A DNA stretch of 64,000 bases from Episyrphus balteatus (taxonomy: Eukaryota > Arthropoda > Insecta > Diptera > Syrphidae): NCBI RefSeq assembly GCF_945859705.1, contig NC_079135.1, positions 82,282,253 to 82,346,252 of the forward strand, in the 5' to 3' direction. Numbering within the stretch: position 1 is the stretch's first letter; the number at the start of each line of letters is the position of its first letter. The notes beneath the pieces are model-generated. The model searched no databases. It was not told where the DNA came from and saw only the letters and a program-made list of their open reading frames with translations. The position numbers and the translations under genes were made by a program. Below are positions 38,152 through 46,887 of the stretch, in pieces.

Positions 38152-38402
38152 TGAACAATAATCTGTTCATAACTTTAATGGACTGTATAATAAATTTGTA
38201 ATTATAAATAAATAAAACACAAGTGAATATTTTGAATAGGACTAGACGTCCTGTTTATTGCGAGATCTTGATGTGACTAAGGAGAAGAGAGGGAGGGAAG
38301 AATAAGGAAACACACACGATCGTTGGTTGGTGTTGTTGGTTGGCATGTCATGCGTGTGTGTTGGTAGTCTTCTTCTCCGTGGTAGGCACGGATTATTGAA
38401 CA
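38152..38402 (-). repeat. LTR (3' LTR if the element reads on the minus strand)
   Basis: 251 bp, TGAACAATAATC to GATTATTGAACA. The ends are imperfect inverted repeats of each other over about 14 bases, not only TG/CA. Internal features, plus strand: TAATAAATTTG and AATAAATAAAAC; an AGGAC-TAGAC-GTCCT stem-loop near 38239; a purine-rich stretch at about 38279-38310; two GGTTGG words at 38325-38343; and the near-palindrome GCATGTCATGC near 38343. On the minus strand an AATAAA lies at 38254-38259 and could be the polyadenylation signal. No convincing TATA box in the right place was found. Confidence 0.92.
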
Positions 38403-38415
38403 TCCTGCCCACTTT
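38403..38415 (-). promoter_or_regulatory. Candidate polypurine tract
   Basis: On the minus strand AAAGTGGGCAGGA abuts the LTR start TGTTCAATAATC. Eleven of 13 bases are purines. The position is where plus-strand DNA synthesis is primed in LTR retroelements, supporting minus-strand orientation. A self-complementary stem (38414-38430) lies directly upstream on that strand. Confidence 0.5.
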
Positions 38416-38430
38416 AAACCTTCGGTTTAA
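38414..38430. other. Hairpin beside polypurine-tract candidate
   Basis: TTAAACC, a TTC loop, then GGTTTAA: a perfect 7-bp stem. It overlaps the end of the motif CCTGCCCACTTT. The same arrangement with a different stem occurs at 39141-39168. Confidence 0.6.
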
Positions 38431-39140
38431 TATCTTCTGATTGTTATTTTGCTTGAAGTTAAGTTCTGCTTTGGGGCTCCTTCCGAATAGCATTTGCTCA
38501 AGGGCATTGGGAAAACCATTGACGCCCCTGAGTGTTTGTCAATGCCAATGGAAAAAACCAAGTCGATTCGGGAATTATGTACAGAAGTGACTATAGTGAC
38601 AGAGGAGATCGTTGTTCAAATGAATCTCCAGACTGAAAGCCTGTTAGATGCCTTGGAGACTTTAATTTGAGAGTCGGGAGAATATCGTAGTTGGTGGTTT
38701 TCATGAACCAGAGTTTTGAAACTTGACAATGTCCAAGGCCAGTTTTGTTGTTGTGAAAGCTGTTTATGTGGTTGTGTCATATCTGCCATTATTGGCAAAT
38801 AGATATCTGGAGATTTCTTGGTGTGTTTTCAGTGTGTGCTTGTTTACTTTGTGTGTGGAAAAACTTGATCCGTTTTATTTTGCAAATTTTTGGTGATGAT
38901 TGTTGTGAGGCTTGTAGATACTGCTGAATGCTTGTGGTTAAAATTGAAGAGCTACTGAAACTTGTTGGTGTATTCTGTTGATGGTTTGATGAATCACAAG
39001 TTGGTGCTGTGCTGTCGTTCTTATAGTTCTTGCTGCTGCTTTGGTTGTTATCCTCGTTAAAATACTAATGTATGACGAAATATTGCTGATATACTGCATT
39101 GTGTGCCTTGTGTTGTGGGTTTGATCTATGAACAGATGTC

Positions 39141-39168
39141 CCTGCCCACTTTGATTCTACAGAATCAA
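39141..39168. other. Second CCTGCCCACTTT motif with hairpin
   Basis: The 12-base motif CCTGCCCACTTT is repeated 737 bp from the LTR-proximal copy. Again it is followed by a perfect stem, here TTGATTC-TACA-GAATCAA at 39151-39168. On the minus strand it reads hairpin, AAAGTGGGCAGG, and six bases later TGTTCA, the same six bases that open the LTR. It could be an extra (internal) polypurine tract or the relic of an older LTR border. Confidence 0.6.
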
Positions 39169-39391
39169 GAGAATTGAGAAAGCTGTGTCGTGTCTCATAT
39201 GGCTTTCTTAGCCATTTCTCTGTGTTGGAAATGCTCGGAAGAAAAGAAAATAAAGAAGAAAATATTTAGTCATGCTTCCTACTTGAAGGAATATATTTTA
39301 TAAATGTATGTTTGAAATGTGTATGTTTAAAATTTTTTTTTATTACGTTTTATCTCGTGCGCCTCTTGTGGGCTCATACTTCTAATTTACT

Positions 39392-40670
39392 GTTAAAAGG
39401 TTACCCATTGTAGGTAGGTCCTTTTCTGCAATGTCAAAAGGTTACCCATTGTAGGTAGGTCCTTTTCTTGAACGTCAAAAGGTTACCCATTGTAGGTAGG
39501 TCCTTTTCTGCAATGTCAAAAGGTTACCCATTGTAGGTAGGTCCTTTTCTTGAATGTCAAAAGGTTACCCATTGTAGGTAGGTCCTTTTTTTGAACGTCA
39601 AAAGGTTACCCATTGTAGGTAGGTCCTTTTCTGCAATGTCAAAAGGTTACCCATTGTAGGTAGGTCCTTTTCTTGAACGTCAAAAGGTTACCCATTGTAG
39701 GTAGGTCCTTTTCTGCAATGTCAAAAGGTTACCCATTGTAGGTAGGTCCTTTTCTTGGATGTCAAAAGGTTACCCATTGTAGGTAGGTCCTTTTTTTGAA
39801 CGTCAAAAGGTTACCCATTGTAGGTAGGTCCTTTTCTGCAATGTCAAAAGGTTACCCATTGTAGGTAGGTCCTTTTCTTGAATGTCAAAAGGTTACCCAT
39901 TGTAGGTAGGTCCTTTTTTTGAACGTCAAAAGGTTACCCATTGTAGGTAGGTCCTTTTCTGCAATGTCAAAAGGTTACCCATTGTAGGTAGGTCCTTTTC
40001 TTGAACGTCAAAAGGTTACCCATTGTAGGTAGGTCCTTTTCTGCAATGTCAAAAGGTTACCCATTGTAGGTAGGTCCTTTTCTTGAATGTCAAAAGGTTA
40101 CCCATTGTAGGTAGGTCCTTTTTTTGAACGTCAAAAGGTTACCCATTGTAGGTAGGTCCTTTTCTGCAATGTCAAAAGGTTACCCATTGTAGGTAGGTCC
40201 TTTTCTTGAACGTCAAAAGGTTACCCATTGTAGGTAGGTCCTTTTCTGCAATGTCAAAAGGTTACCCATTGTAGGTAGGTCCTTTTCTTGGATGTCAAAA
40301 GGTTACCCATTGTAGGTAGGTCCTTTTCTTGAACGTCAAAAGGTTACCCATTGTAGGTAGGTCCTTTTCTGCAATGTCAAAAGGTTACCCATTGTAGGTA
40401 GGTCCTTTTCTTGAATGTCAAAAGGTTACCCATTGTAGGTAGGTCCTTTTCTTGAAAGTCAAAAGGTTACCCATTGTAGGTAGGTCCTTTTCTTAAATGT
40501 CAAAAGGTTACCCATTGTAGGTAGGTCCTTTTCTTGAATGTCAAAAGGTTACCCATTGTAGGTAGGTCCTTTTCTTGAATGTCAAAAGGTTACCCATTGT
40601 AGGTAGGTCCTTTTCTTGAACCTCAAAAGGTTACCCATTGTAGGTAGATCCTTTTCTGCAAGAATGTGCA
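39392..40670 (+). repeat. 41-bp minisatellite, 31 units, with 13-unit superperiod
   Basis: The core AAAAGGTTACCCATTGTAGG recurs with exact 41-bp spacing from 39392 (TTACCC from 39401 to 40631: 30 intervals). Units end in one of a few linkers: CTGCAAT, CTTGAAC, CTTGAAT, TTTGAAC or CTTGGAT. Their order repeats every 13 units: units 1-13 (39392-39924) and 14-26 (39925-40457) correspond except at two linkers, and each superunit divides 5+5+3. Units 27-31 are of simpler linker type. There is no ORF through this part because 41 is not a multiple of three. Confidence 0.95.
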
Positions 40671-41127
40671 AATCGTGTGGATGCACACTCCTAGTCCAAC
40701 CCAAAGTCAAAAGGTTACCCATTGTAGGTAAATCCTTTTCTGCAAGAATGTGCGCGTTGTAAGGACGTACACTCTAGTCCAATCCAAAGTCAAAAGGTTA
40801 CCCATTGTAGGTAGATCCTTTTCTGCAAGAATGTGCACCTCGTGTGGATGCACACTCCTAGTCCAACCCAAAGTCAAAAGGTTACCCATTGTAGGTAGAT
40901 CCTTTTCTGCAAGAATGTGCACCTCGTGTGGATGCACACTCCTAGTCCAACCCAAAGTCAAAAGGTTACCCATTGTAGGTAGATCCTTTTCTGCAAGAAT
41001 GTGCACCTCGTGTGGATGCACACTCCTAGTCCAACCCAAAGTCAAAAGGTTACCCATTGTAGGTAAATCCTTTTCTGCAAGAATGTGCGCGTTGTAAGGA
41101 CGCACACTCTAGTCCAACCCAAAGTCA
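40623..41127 (+). repeat. 84-bp minisatellite, six units, with hairpins
   Basis: The 41-bp core is extended by about 43 bp containing GAATGTGC...GCACACTC and CTAGTCCAACCCAAA. TTACCC occurs at 40631, 40715, 40798, 40882, 40966 and 41050 (84, 83, 84, 84, 84 bp). Each extension carries a short stem: TGTGCA with TGCACA in four units, TGTGCG with CGCACA in the unit ending near 41110. Because 84 is a multiple of three, long ORFs are open on both strands (minus 40707-41105, plus 40750-41097) encoding 28-residue repeats; these are not credible genes. Confidence 0.93.
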
Positions 41128-41713
41128 ACCTAAAACACCAAAGTCAAACCCCGAACACCAACCTTGTGTACCTTATTTTGTATATGTACAATTGTACAGG
41201 TACCTAAATTTTTTTTTAATATTTCTCTTGCACAATAAACCCATAAATAACACAGTTTAAGTTAGTAAATACATACATAGATGTAAAATGTAAATGTACT
41301 AGCATTTTTGTTCTGCATGATATTCTTTGAAATTTTTTTATGATTTGATTTTGCTTAGTTTGTTGAATTTTGTTTATTGAGTTTGCTTTATGACTCTGCT
41401 TCCAATGATTAAATTCCTAAGTTAATTTGTGTGATTTGAAAATAACTAATTGAACAGGTCTCTTGCATAGGTGTGAATGAAGAACTTTTGTTTTTCTTAT
41501 AAATTTAGTATTTTTCAATTCCTTAACCTTTTTTAATGAATGCGATCGATCTGATGTAGCTGCCTTTTCTTGAGCAGTTTTAATGGATACTGATTTTTTT
41601 TATTATGTACACACGTGTTCGAAGTGTTTTGTATTGTTGAACATTTGATATCAACTGATGTTTTTGGTTTGAATTTAGTCACTTTAACAAATGCTTCATC
41701 TTGGTTTCATGTT
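41128..41713. other. AT-rich interior spacer of LTR element
   Basis: Non-repetitive AT-rich sequence between two minisatellite arrays, with no ORF of note, no recognised motif and no long repeat seen. Confidence 0.6.
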
Positions 41714-42795
41714 AGAATGTACGCCGGGATGAATTTTGTCTTCTGAACAAATGATTCATCCTGCGAACGCACACTCAAAATTGAATTGTGAAAAGGGCAC
41801 CCTATGTAGGCGATCTGCTTTTTTGTAAGAATGTACGTTTTGTAAGAACGTACACTAAAAATGGATTTGAGAAAAGGACACCCTATGTAGACGATCTGCT
41901 TTCCTGCAAGAATGTACGCTCGGATGAACTTTGTCTCATGAACAAATGATTCATCTTGCAAACGCACACTCAAAATGGATTCGTGAAAAGGATGCCCTTC
42001 GAAGGCAATCTGCTTTTCTTTTTTGGAAGAATGTACGCTGGAATGAATTTTGTCTCATGAACAAATGAGTCATCCTGCGAACGTACACTCAAAATTGAGT
42101 TGGGAAAAGGACACCCTATGTAGGCGATCTGCTTTTCTGCTAGAATGTACGCAGGGATGAACTTTGTCTCATGAACAAATGATTCATCTTGCAAACGCAC
42201 ACTCAAAATGGATTTGAGAAAAGGACACCCTATGTAGGCGATCTGCTTTCCTGCAAGAATGTACGCTCGGATGAACTTTGTCTCATGAACAAATGATTCA
42301 TCTTGCAAACGCACACTCAAAATGGATTTGTGAAAAGGATACCCTATGTAGGCGATCTGCTTTCCTGCAAGAATGTACGCTCGGATGAACTTTGTCTCAT
42401 GAACAAATGATTCATCTTGCAAACGCACACTCAAAATGGATTTGTGAAAAGGATGCCCTTCGAAGGCAATCTGCTTTTCTTTTTTGGAAGAATGTACGCT
42501 GGAATGAATTTTGTCTCATGAACAAATGAGTCATCCTGCGAACGTACACTCAAAATTGAGTTGGGAAAAGGACACCCTATGTAGGCGATCTGCTTTCCTG
42601 CAAGAATGTACGCTCGGATGAACTTTGTCTCATGAACAAATGATTCATCTTGCAGACTCACACTCAAAATGGATTTGTGAAAAGGATGCCCTTCGAAGGC
42701 AATCTGCTTTTCTTTTTTGGAAGAATGTACGCTGGAATGAATTTTGTCTCATGAACAAATGAGTCATCCTGCAAACGTACACTCAAAATTGAAAT
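41714..42795 (+). repeat. 114/119-bp minisatellite with embedded hairpins
   Basis: The word AATGTACG recurs at 41716, 41829, 41911, 42030, 42144, 42258, 42372, 42491, 42605 and 42724. Spacings are mostly 114 bp, with 119-bp units where TTTTCTTTTTTGG is inserted, and one short 82-bp unit at 41829. Each unit has GAATGTACG, an inner CATGAACAAATGATTCATC region, ACACTCAAAAT, and GGACACCCTATGTAGGC or a variant. Read on the minus strand, 114 bp gives an in-frame 38-residue repeat (QDESFVHETKF, AGKQIAYIGCPF), and the 119-bp units break the frame. Shared words (GAATGT, ACACTC, core ACCC-TATGTAGG versus ACCCATTGTAGG) show it is related to the 41- and 84-bp arrays. Confidence 0.92.
41832..41854. other. 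Perfect 8-bp hairpin in minisatellite unit
   Basis: TGTACGTT, loop TTGTAAG, AACGTACA. This is the compact form of the hairpin that appears with a longer apical part in the 114-bp units. Confidence 0.75.
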
Positions 42796-43309
42796 TATAT
42801 AAGAATTAAAAGGTTATCCTTTGTAACAACTTGTCTGCAACAATGTGCGTTTTGTAAGAACACAAACTCAAAATGTTAAGTTCACCCTTTGTAGGTAACA
42901 ATTTTTTTTAAAAATGGCGTTTTTATATTGAAATCGAAAGTGCACCCTTTGTTGGCAACAACTTTCCTGTAAGAATGTGTGTTTTCACACTCCTAGTTCT
43001 ATGTAGGCAAATCCGTTTTACTTAATGAATTATTATGTTTCAATTGTTTGTCTTTTCTTAACAAAAATATGAGTTCTTTCAAATGAAAAATTAATTGAGT
43101 TGTGTTGTGCATTCTGAAGGTGGGTTTGGTAATCGATCTAAACGTTTGATATGATATGAAACTGTGATTGTATAATGGTTTTCATCTTGTTCCAGACTCT
43201 TTGCATGTTGCTCTTTATATATGTTGCTTAGAGCTCAACTTACATTTCAATGTAATCTGTGTAATATTTGGAAAGGCAATTCAGAATATTTGTGAGGTAA
43301 ATTGTCTCA
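42796..43309. other. Degenerate edge of the minisatellite array
   Basis: Decayed units: AAAAGGTTATCCTTTGTAAC near 42808, AATGTGCGTTTTGTAAG near 42843, CACCCTTTGTAGG near 42885, and AATGTGTGTTTTCACACTCC near 42974, whose GTGTG-TTTT-CACAC is again self-complementary. The remainder is AT-rich and unique. Confidence 0.6.
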
Positions 43310-43425
43310 AAAAGTGAAAAGGTTACCCTTGTAGGTAACTGCTTTTCGGGAAGAATGTACGCTGGGATGAATTTTGTCTCAAGAACAAACGATTCATCCT
43401 GCGAACGTACACTCAAAATCGACTG
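43310..43425 (+). repeat. Isolated copy of the minisatellite unit with long hairpin
   Basis: A single unit about 500 bp beyond the array: AAAAGGTTACCCTTGTAGG, then GAATGTACG to CGTACACTCAAAA. Its 56-nt hairpin (43356-43411) is well paired: TGTACG with CGTACA, GGATGAAT with ATTCATCC, and TTTGT with ACAAA near the tip. It is a candidate for the ancestral state of the array unit. Confidence 0.75.
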
Positions 43426-44355
43426 TGAAAAGGACAAAAGTGTAAAAGTCAAATAAAATCCCTGGTAGACAAATTAACGCATGTGATTTATCCCTAAAGA
43501 AAACAAATGAAATAAACAAGTAAAATTTGAGTTTGGGTGGGAGTGAACCTTATATGGGTCTGTATTTGTTTTTGTTGGTTTTTAAAATATTTTGTTAATC
43601 TTAATTGGCTTTTATTATTTTGCATTGTTTTATTGTTTATTGTGTCTCTCATCATGAATTAATATGTTTCAAAAATGCATTCGTTTTTTTTTAGTTAGAA
43701 AAAATGCTTTATATTGGTTTGGCGTTTCTATAATTCAGCTTGCTTTGACTCTTTTTGTTTGTTTGTATGATTTTCTTACGTTATGTAGGTATATATAACT
43801 GCTAAAGAATGAAATGAAAATATCTTGCATTAAAGCTAAGATCCTTAAATGTGAAACTTTCAGTCTGTCTTATAAAATGAAAAGCGCTATTATCTTGTTT
43901 GCCATTACTCTCAATTTGTGCCTTGAGGATTTCAAAGAACAGTTACTCAAATTGTCTTTGTGATTTGTGATTAATTTGAAATACCACAATGAAAAGTCTC
44001 ACTCCGACCCAAACAAGTAGGTTGATAATTATCCTACTTACCAACCACCTCGAGAAAGCAAAACAATTCAATTCAACCCTGGCAGATCTAACCCTCAACC
44101 TCACCGCGCAAAACGATAACATTTTTGGAAACAAAAGTAGCGAAAATAAAACTAAAAAGATCGTAAAATAATTCCTAATTGCCTTGGCGATCTACGATTA
44201 TGATTCCCTTTATCATAAAAGAATTTCGCACACAATTATTTTCCTACACCATAAAACATGAGTTGTCAATCTGAGCCGACAAAAAGGGTACAGATCTAAC
44301 TGTCCTAGTTAAATGAGTAGCGTACAACCAAATGTATGCCTGCCTACTTGACCGG

Positions 44356-44437
44356 TTACAAAAAATTCTTTTCCTACAAAAAGGAGAATAAAAACGACCT
44401 AACGGAATTTTCTATATCAACAGACAACAGCTGCAAA
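44356..44437 (+). repeat. Diverged internal direct repeat, copy 1
   Basis: ACAAAAAATTCTTTTCCTAC followed by ACGACCTAACGGAATTTTC and CAACAGCTGCAAA. It resembles 45061-45138 at an offset of about 705 bp. Confidence 0.5.
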
Positions 44438-45060
44438 GATTTTTCAACAACAAACCCTAAAACAAAGAAATAGAAATTGTTCGCACATAAGAACGATTTG
44501 GTCTAGGTACCTAAACACCTTTTGAAAGGCCGGCTTCCTCTATTTACTCGCTAATAGTTTGGCGGCTTATACATTGGATTTCAATATGAGACAATTAAAA
44601 TTCATTTTTTTTTAATTTACGAAAATGATTCTTTTCTTTTTTTGATATGTAGAATGTAGACAATAGACATGTTCTTTTTTTTATTTTCTCTTTTTTTTTT
44701 TTTTATGTGATAAGTCTGGCACAAATCGACAATACACATAAAAAAAGATATAGCATAAGTTGTAAATATATCGTTGGTCTTAATTGGTAATCGTGGCAGT
44801 TGATATTTTTATTATTTTGATTCATAACTATACCTACCTACTTTACTTATTGTATATGCGATCATCTCATCGCATATTTTGTGTGTGAAGATGTACATGT
44901 TGTTACTAGGTATACAGACTCATCACTAAAGAAAACAAATCTCTCTACCTGCATCATAAAAACAATTCGCGATTTGAACGAAAAAGACCCATAAAAATTA
45001 AAAGGGTACCTAATGTGTACTCGAGTGACACGCGACACAAACAATGTATCCCTGAAGAAA

Positions 45061-45138
45061 ACAAAATTCTTGCTATACACATAAAAAAGGGAAACAAGAT
45101 GACCTAACGGGATTTTTTTTTATTTCAACAGCTGCACT
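45061..45138 (+). repeat. Diverged internal direct repeat, copy 2
   Basis: ACAAAATTCTTGCTATACAC followed by GATGACCTAACGGGATTTT and TTCAACAGCTGCACTAA. The order of the matching words is the same as in 44356-44437. The function is unknown. Confidence 0.5.
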
Positions 45139-45596
45139 AAAACAGACCATCAGGATAACAATAACAAAAAATTTAAGTCGCGGAAAAAATGACAAAATAT
45201 TCAATCATAGTTCCTGAAGAGGTTATTGCTCATGTATAAATAGATACATACCTACTCCTACATGCATCATTTGCGTGTATAGTGAAATAAATATTTTGAA
45301 TTTGAGCTATTCAAATGATATTCATGATTGAGAAATTTGATGTTGATAACAAGTAGGTAGCAGAAAGCTTATTACTTTTGCTCTTTTTTTTTTTGTAACA
45401 GGCGCCTAGCCTTGTATAAGAATTTAAAGGACACACAAGTGAAAAACATACATACCCATTAAGAAAATCACCTAGGTACATATCACAGACCGATGTCTCC
45501 TTTTGTGATTTTTATGGTTGAATTGTATTATATTTGTAAATAGATAGATTGAAAATCCAATTTGTAATGAATGATCTTTTGTTTGCTAAAAGTTCA

Positions 45597-45626
45597 ATGT
45601 ATGTATGTATATATGTATATGTAGGT
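45597..45626 (+). repeat. Short ATGT/ATAT microsatellite
   Basis: Alternating ATGTATGTATAT words leading into GTAGGTG. Simple sequence only. Confidence 0.6.
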
Positions 45627-46615
45627 GTTTTTTTTTTTTATGAAAATATGTAAATATGTTTTCCTTGTTTATCCCTTACCCAGCAGCAGTAGGTACATTC
45701 CATGCGTGATCATCTGATTTTTTAATATGTATGTGCCGGTCGTGTGCACAAATGGACGTAGGTAGCTTTATATAAATATATCTACCTACATGTTTAAAAA
45801 AAACTGCAAATCGTCGCGATTCTATACTGTCATTTTGTGCAGATTTATGGATTAAAAAATAATTTCTATTGCGCTTTTCACTTTTACTTTTGGTGAAAAT
45901 TTAAAGGATAGTTTTTGAAATGTTTATAATTTATACGAAAATGATGAAATAGAAATGGAATACGATAACGATAGTAGTATGATTGATTTATTATTTGTAG
46001 GTATAAAAAATATATTGGTAGGAAAACAGTCTCATGTACCTGTAGGGGTACATAATGATTTTTTTTTTTGTTTTGAAGGTATATATGTACCTATGTAGTT
46101 AGGTATGTGTATGTGTATATCTACATTATGCACATAAAGTGTTGTGTGTATAGGTATAGTTTTTAAAAAGTTTTGTTTGGTTTATAATCATGATAGATAT
46201 AACTTACACTTGTTTTTCACATAGGAATGTACCTATGTGAAATTCATTCAATGAAACATGTTGAAACATGCGCTACAGCTAGATCAGCTTGTTGATTTCC
46301 ATTTTACTTCATCTCTTATATCAGCATCCATGAATTGCAAGCACTTATCCGCTTTTAGATCGTATCCGTGTAGGTATGTACAATTCGTATTGTACCCAGG
46401 TGAGTTGTCACCAAAACAACCTCCCCCACACGCACAACGTGAACAGAAATTTGGTTTTTTTTTACTAGGTATTGTTTTTCTGTTTGAATTCTTCTTTTTT
46501 TTTTTTTTTGTTTTTTGCACTCCCGAGAATTTTTTGTGTTTTTGTTTTTCTATCTATATTTTTTTTTATTATTCGCACTTATTATTGTACCTTTAGAGGT
46601 GCATAGCTCAATATT

Positions 46616-46631
46616 GGGCTACGAAGGACCG
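46616..46631 (-). promoter_or_regulatory. Candidate primer-binding site (tRNA-Tyr-like)
   Basis: On the minus strand, the LTR end TGTTCA is followed by CGGTCCTTCGTAGCCC. Insect tRNA-Tyr ends in CGAAGGA plus CCA, so a matching primer site would read TGGTCCTTCG. Nine bases, GGTCCTTCG, match; the first base is C instead of T and the match weakens after ten bases. Position next to the LTR is right for a primer site. The tRNA comparison is from general knowledge of tRNA-Tyr acceptor stems, not a search. Confidence 0.5.
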
Positions 46632-46882
46632 TGAACAATAATCTGTTCATAACTTTAATGGACTGTATAATAAATTTGTAATTATAAATAAATAAAACAC
46701 AAGTGAATATTTTGAATAGGACTAGACGTCCTGTTTATTGCGAGATCTTGATGTGACTAAGGAGAAGAGAGGGAGGGAAGAATAAGGAAACACACACGAT
46801 CGTTGGTTGGTGTTGTTGGTTGGCATGTCATGCGTGTGTGTTGGTAGTCTTCTTCTCCGTGGTAGGCACGGATTATTGAACA
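46632..46882 (-). repeat. LTR (5' LTR if the element reads on the minus strand)
   Basis: Second copy of the 251-bp repeat, with no difference from 38152-38402 found by eye. It is followed directly by the second ACATT target duplication and the rest of the interrupted satellite monomer. On the proposed coding strand the primer-site candidate lies immediately inside this LTR. Confidence 0.92.
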
Positions 46883-46887
46883 ACATT
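46883..46887 (+). repeat. Target-site duplication ACATT (right)
   Basis: Follows GATTATTGAACA directly and restores the intact satellite word ACATTTTTGTG. Confidence 0.9.

Larger units (their letters stand above)
38403..39391. other. Unique interior segment next to left LTR, no gene recognised
   Basis: About 1 kb of non-repetitive sequence. The short minus-strand ORF at 38616-38798 (60 codons) and the one at 38242-38493 that runs from the interior through the LTR have no recognisable domain. If the element is read on the minus strand this is where a 3' untranslated region or decayed pol end would lie, but I see no conserved pol motif. A small stem-loop, TGGCT-TTCTT-AGCCA, lies near 39200. 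Confidence 0.6.
43426..46631. other. AT-rich unique interior of LTR element, no gene recognised
   Basis: About 3.2 kb next to the right LTR, the leader side if the element reads on the minus strand. Short ORFs here (for example minus 43943-44134 overlapping plus 43989-44171, minus 44862-45080, plus 46258-46596 overlapping minus 46284-46520) lie in both strands over the same bases and have no recognisable domain. The segment has many GTAGGTA/TACCTAC words, T-runs (44691-44704 and 46495-46509), and a short ATGT/ATAT microsatellite near 45597-45626. No gag motif, such as a CCHC zinc knuckle, was seen. Confidence 0.6.
38152..46882 (-). mobile_element. Large non-autonomous LTR retrotransposon
   Basis: An 8731-bp element inserted in a satellite monomer. 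It has 251-bp direct terminal repeats starting TG and ending CA, and a perfect 5-bp target duplication, ACATT, from the satellite word AATACATTTTTGTG. The LTRs look identical over their whole length, so the insertion is recent. The 8229-bp interior shows no gag, protease, reverse transcriptase, RNase H or integrase reading frame on either strand; instead it is largely minisatellite arrays and AT-rich unique sequence. That architecture matches a LARD-type (large retrotransposon derivative) element mobilised in trans. Minus-strand orientation is proposed because that strand has a GGTCCTTCG primer-site candidate next to the LTR at 46632 and a purine-rich AAAGTGGGCAGGA tract abutting the LTR at 38402. 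The superfamily cannot be assigned; a 5-bp duplication is common to Gypsy, Copia and BEL/Pao groups. Confidence 0.9.

Noticed and set aside
38242..38493. Minus-strand ORFs through the LTRs (38242-38493 and 46722-46946)
   Set aside because: Both share the LTR-encoded stretch and run into unrelated flanks (interior or satellite), so they are read-through artefacts.
41707..42667. Minus-strand ORFs encoding 38-residue repeats
   Set aside because: The openness follows from the 114-bp unit being a multiple of three. The 119-bp units break it repeatedly and no known domain is visible.
46258..46596. Plus-strand 112-codon ORF near the right LTR
   Set aside because: The carboxyl part is translated T-runs (poly-Phe). 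An equally long ORF overlaps on the other strand and there is no domain.
46595..46632. Functional tRNA-Tyr gene beside the right LTR
   Set aside because: Only fragments of a D-arm and an acceptor end are present, within about 30 bp. No anticodon arm or T-arm is possible.
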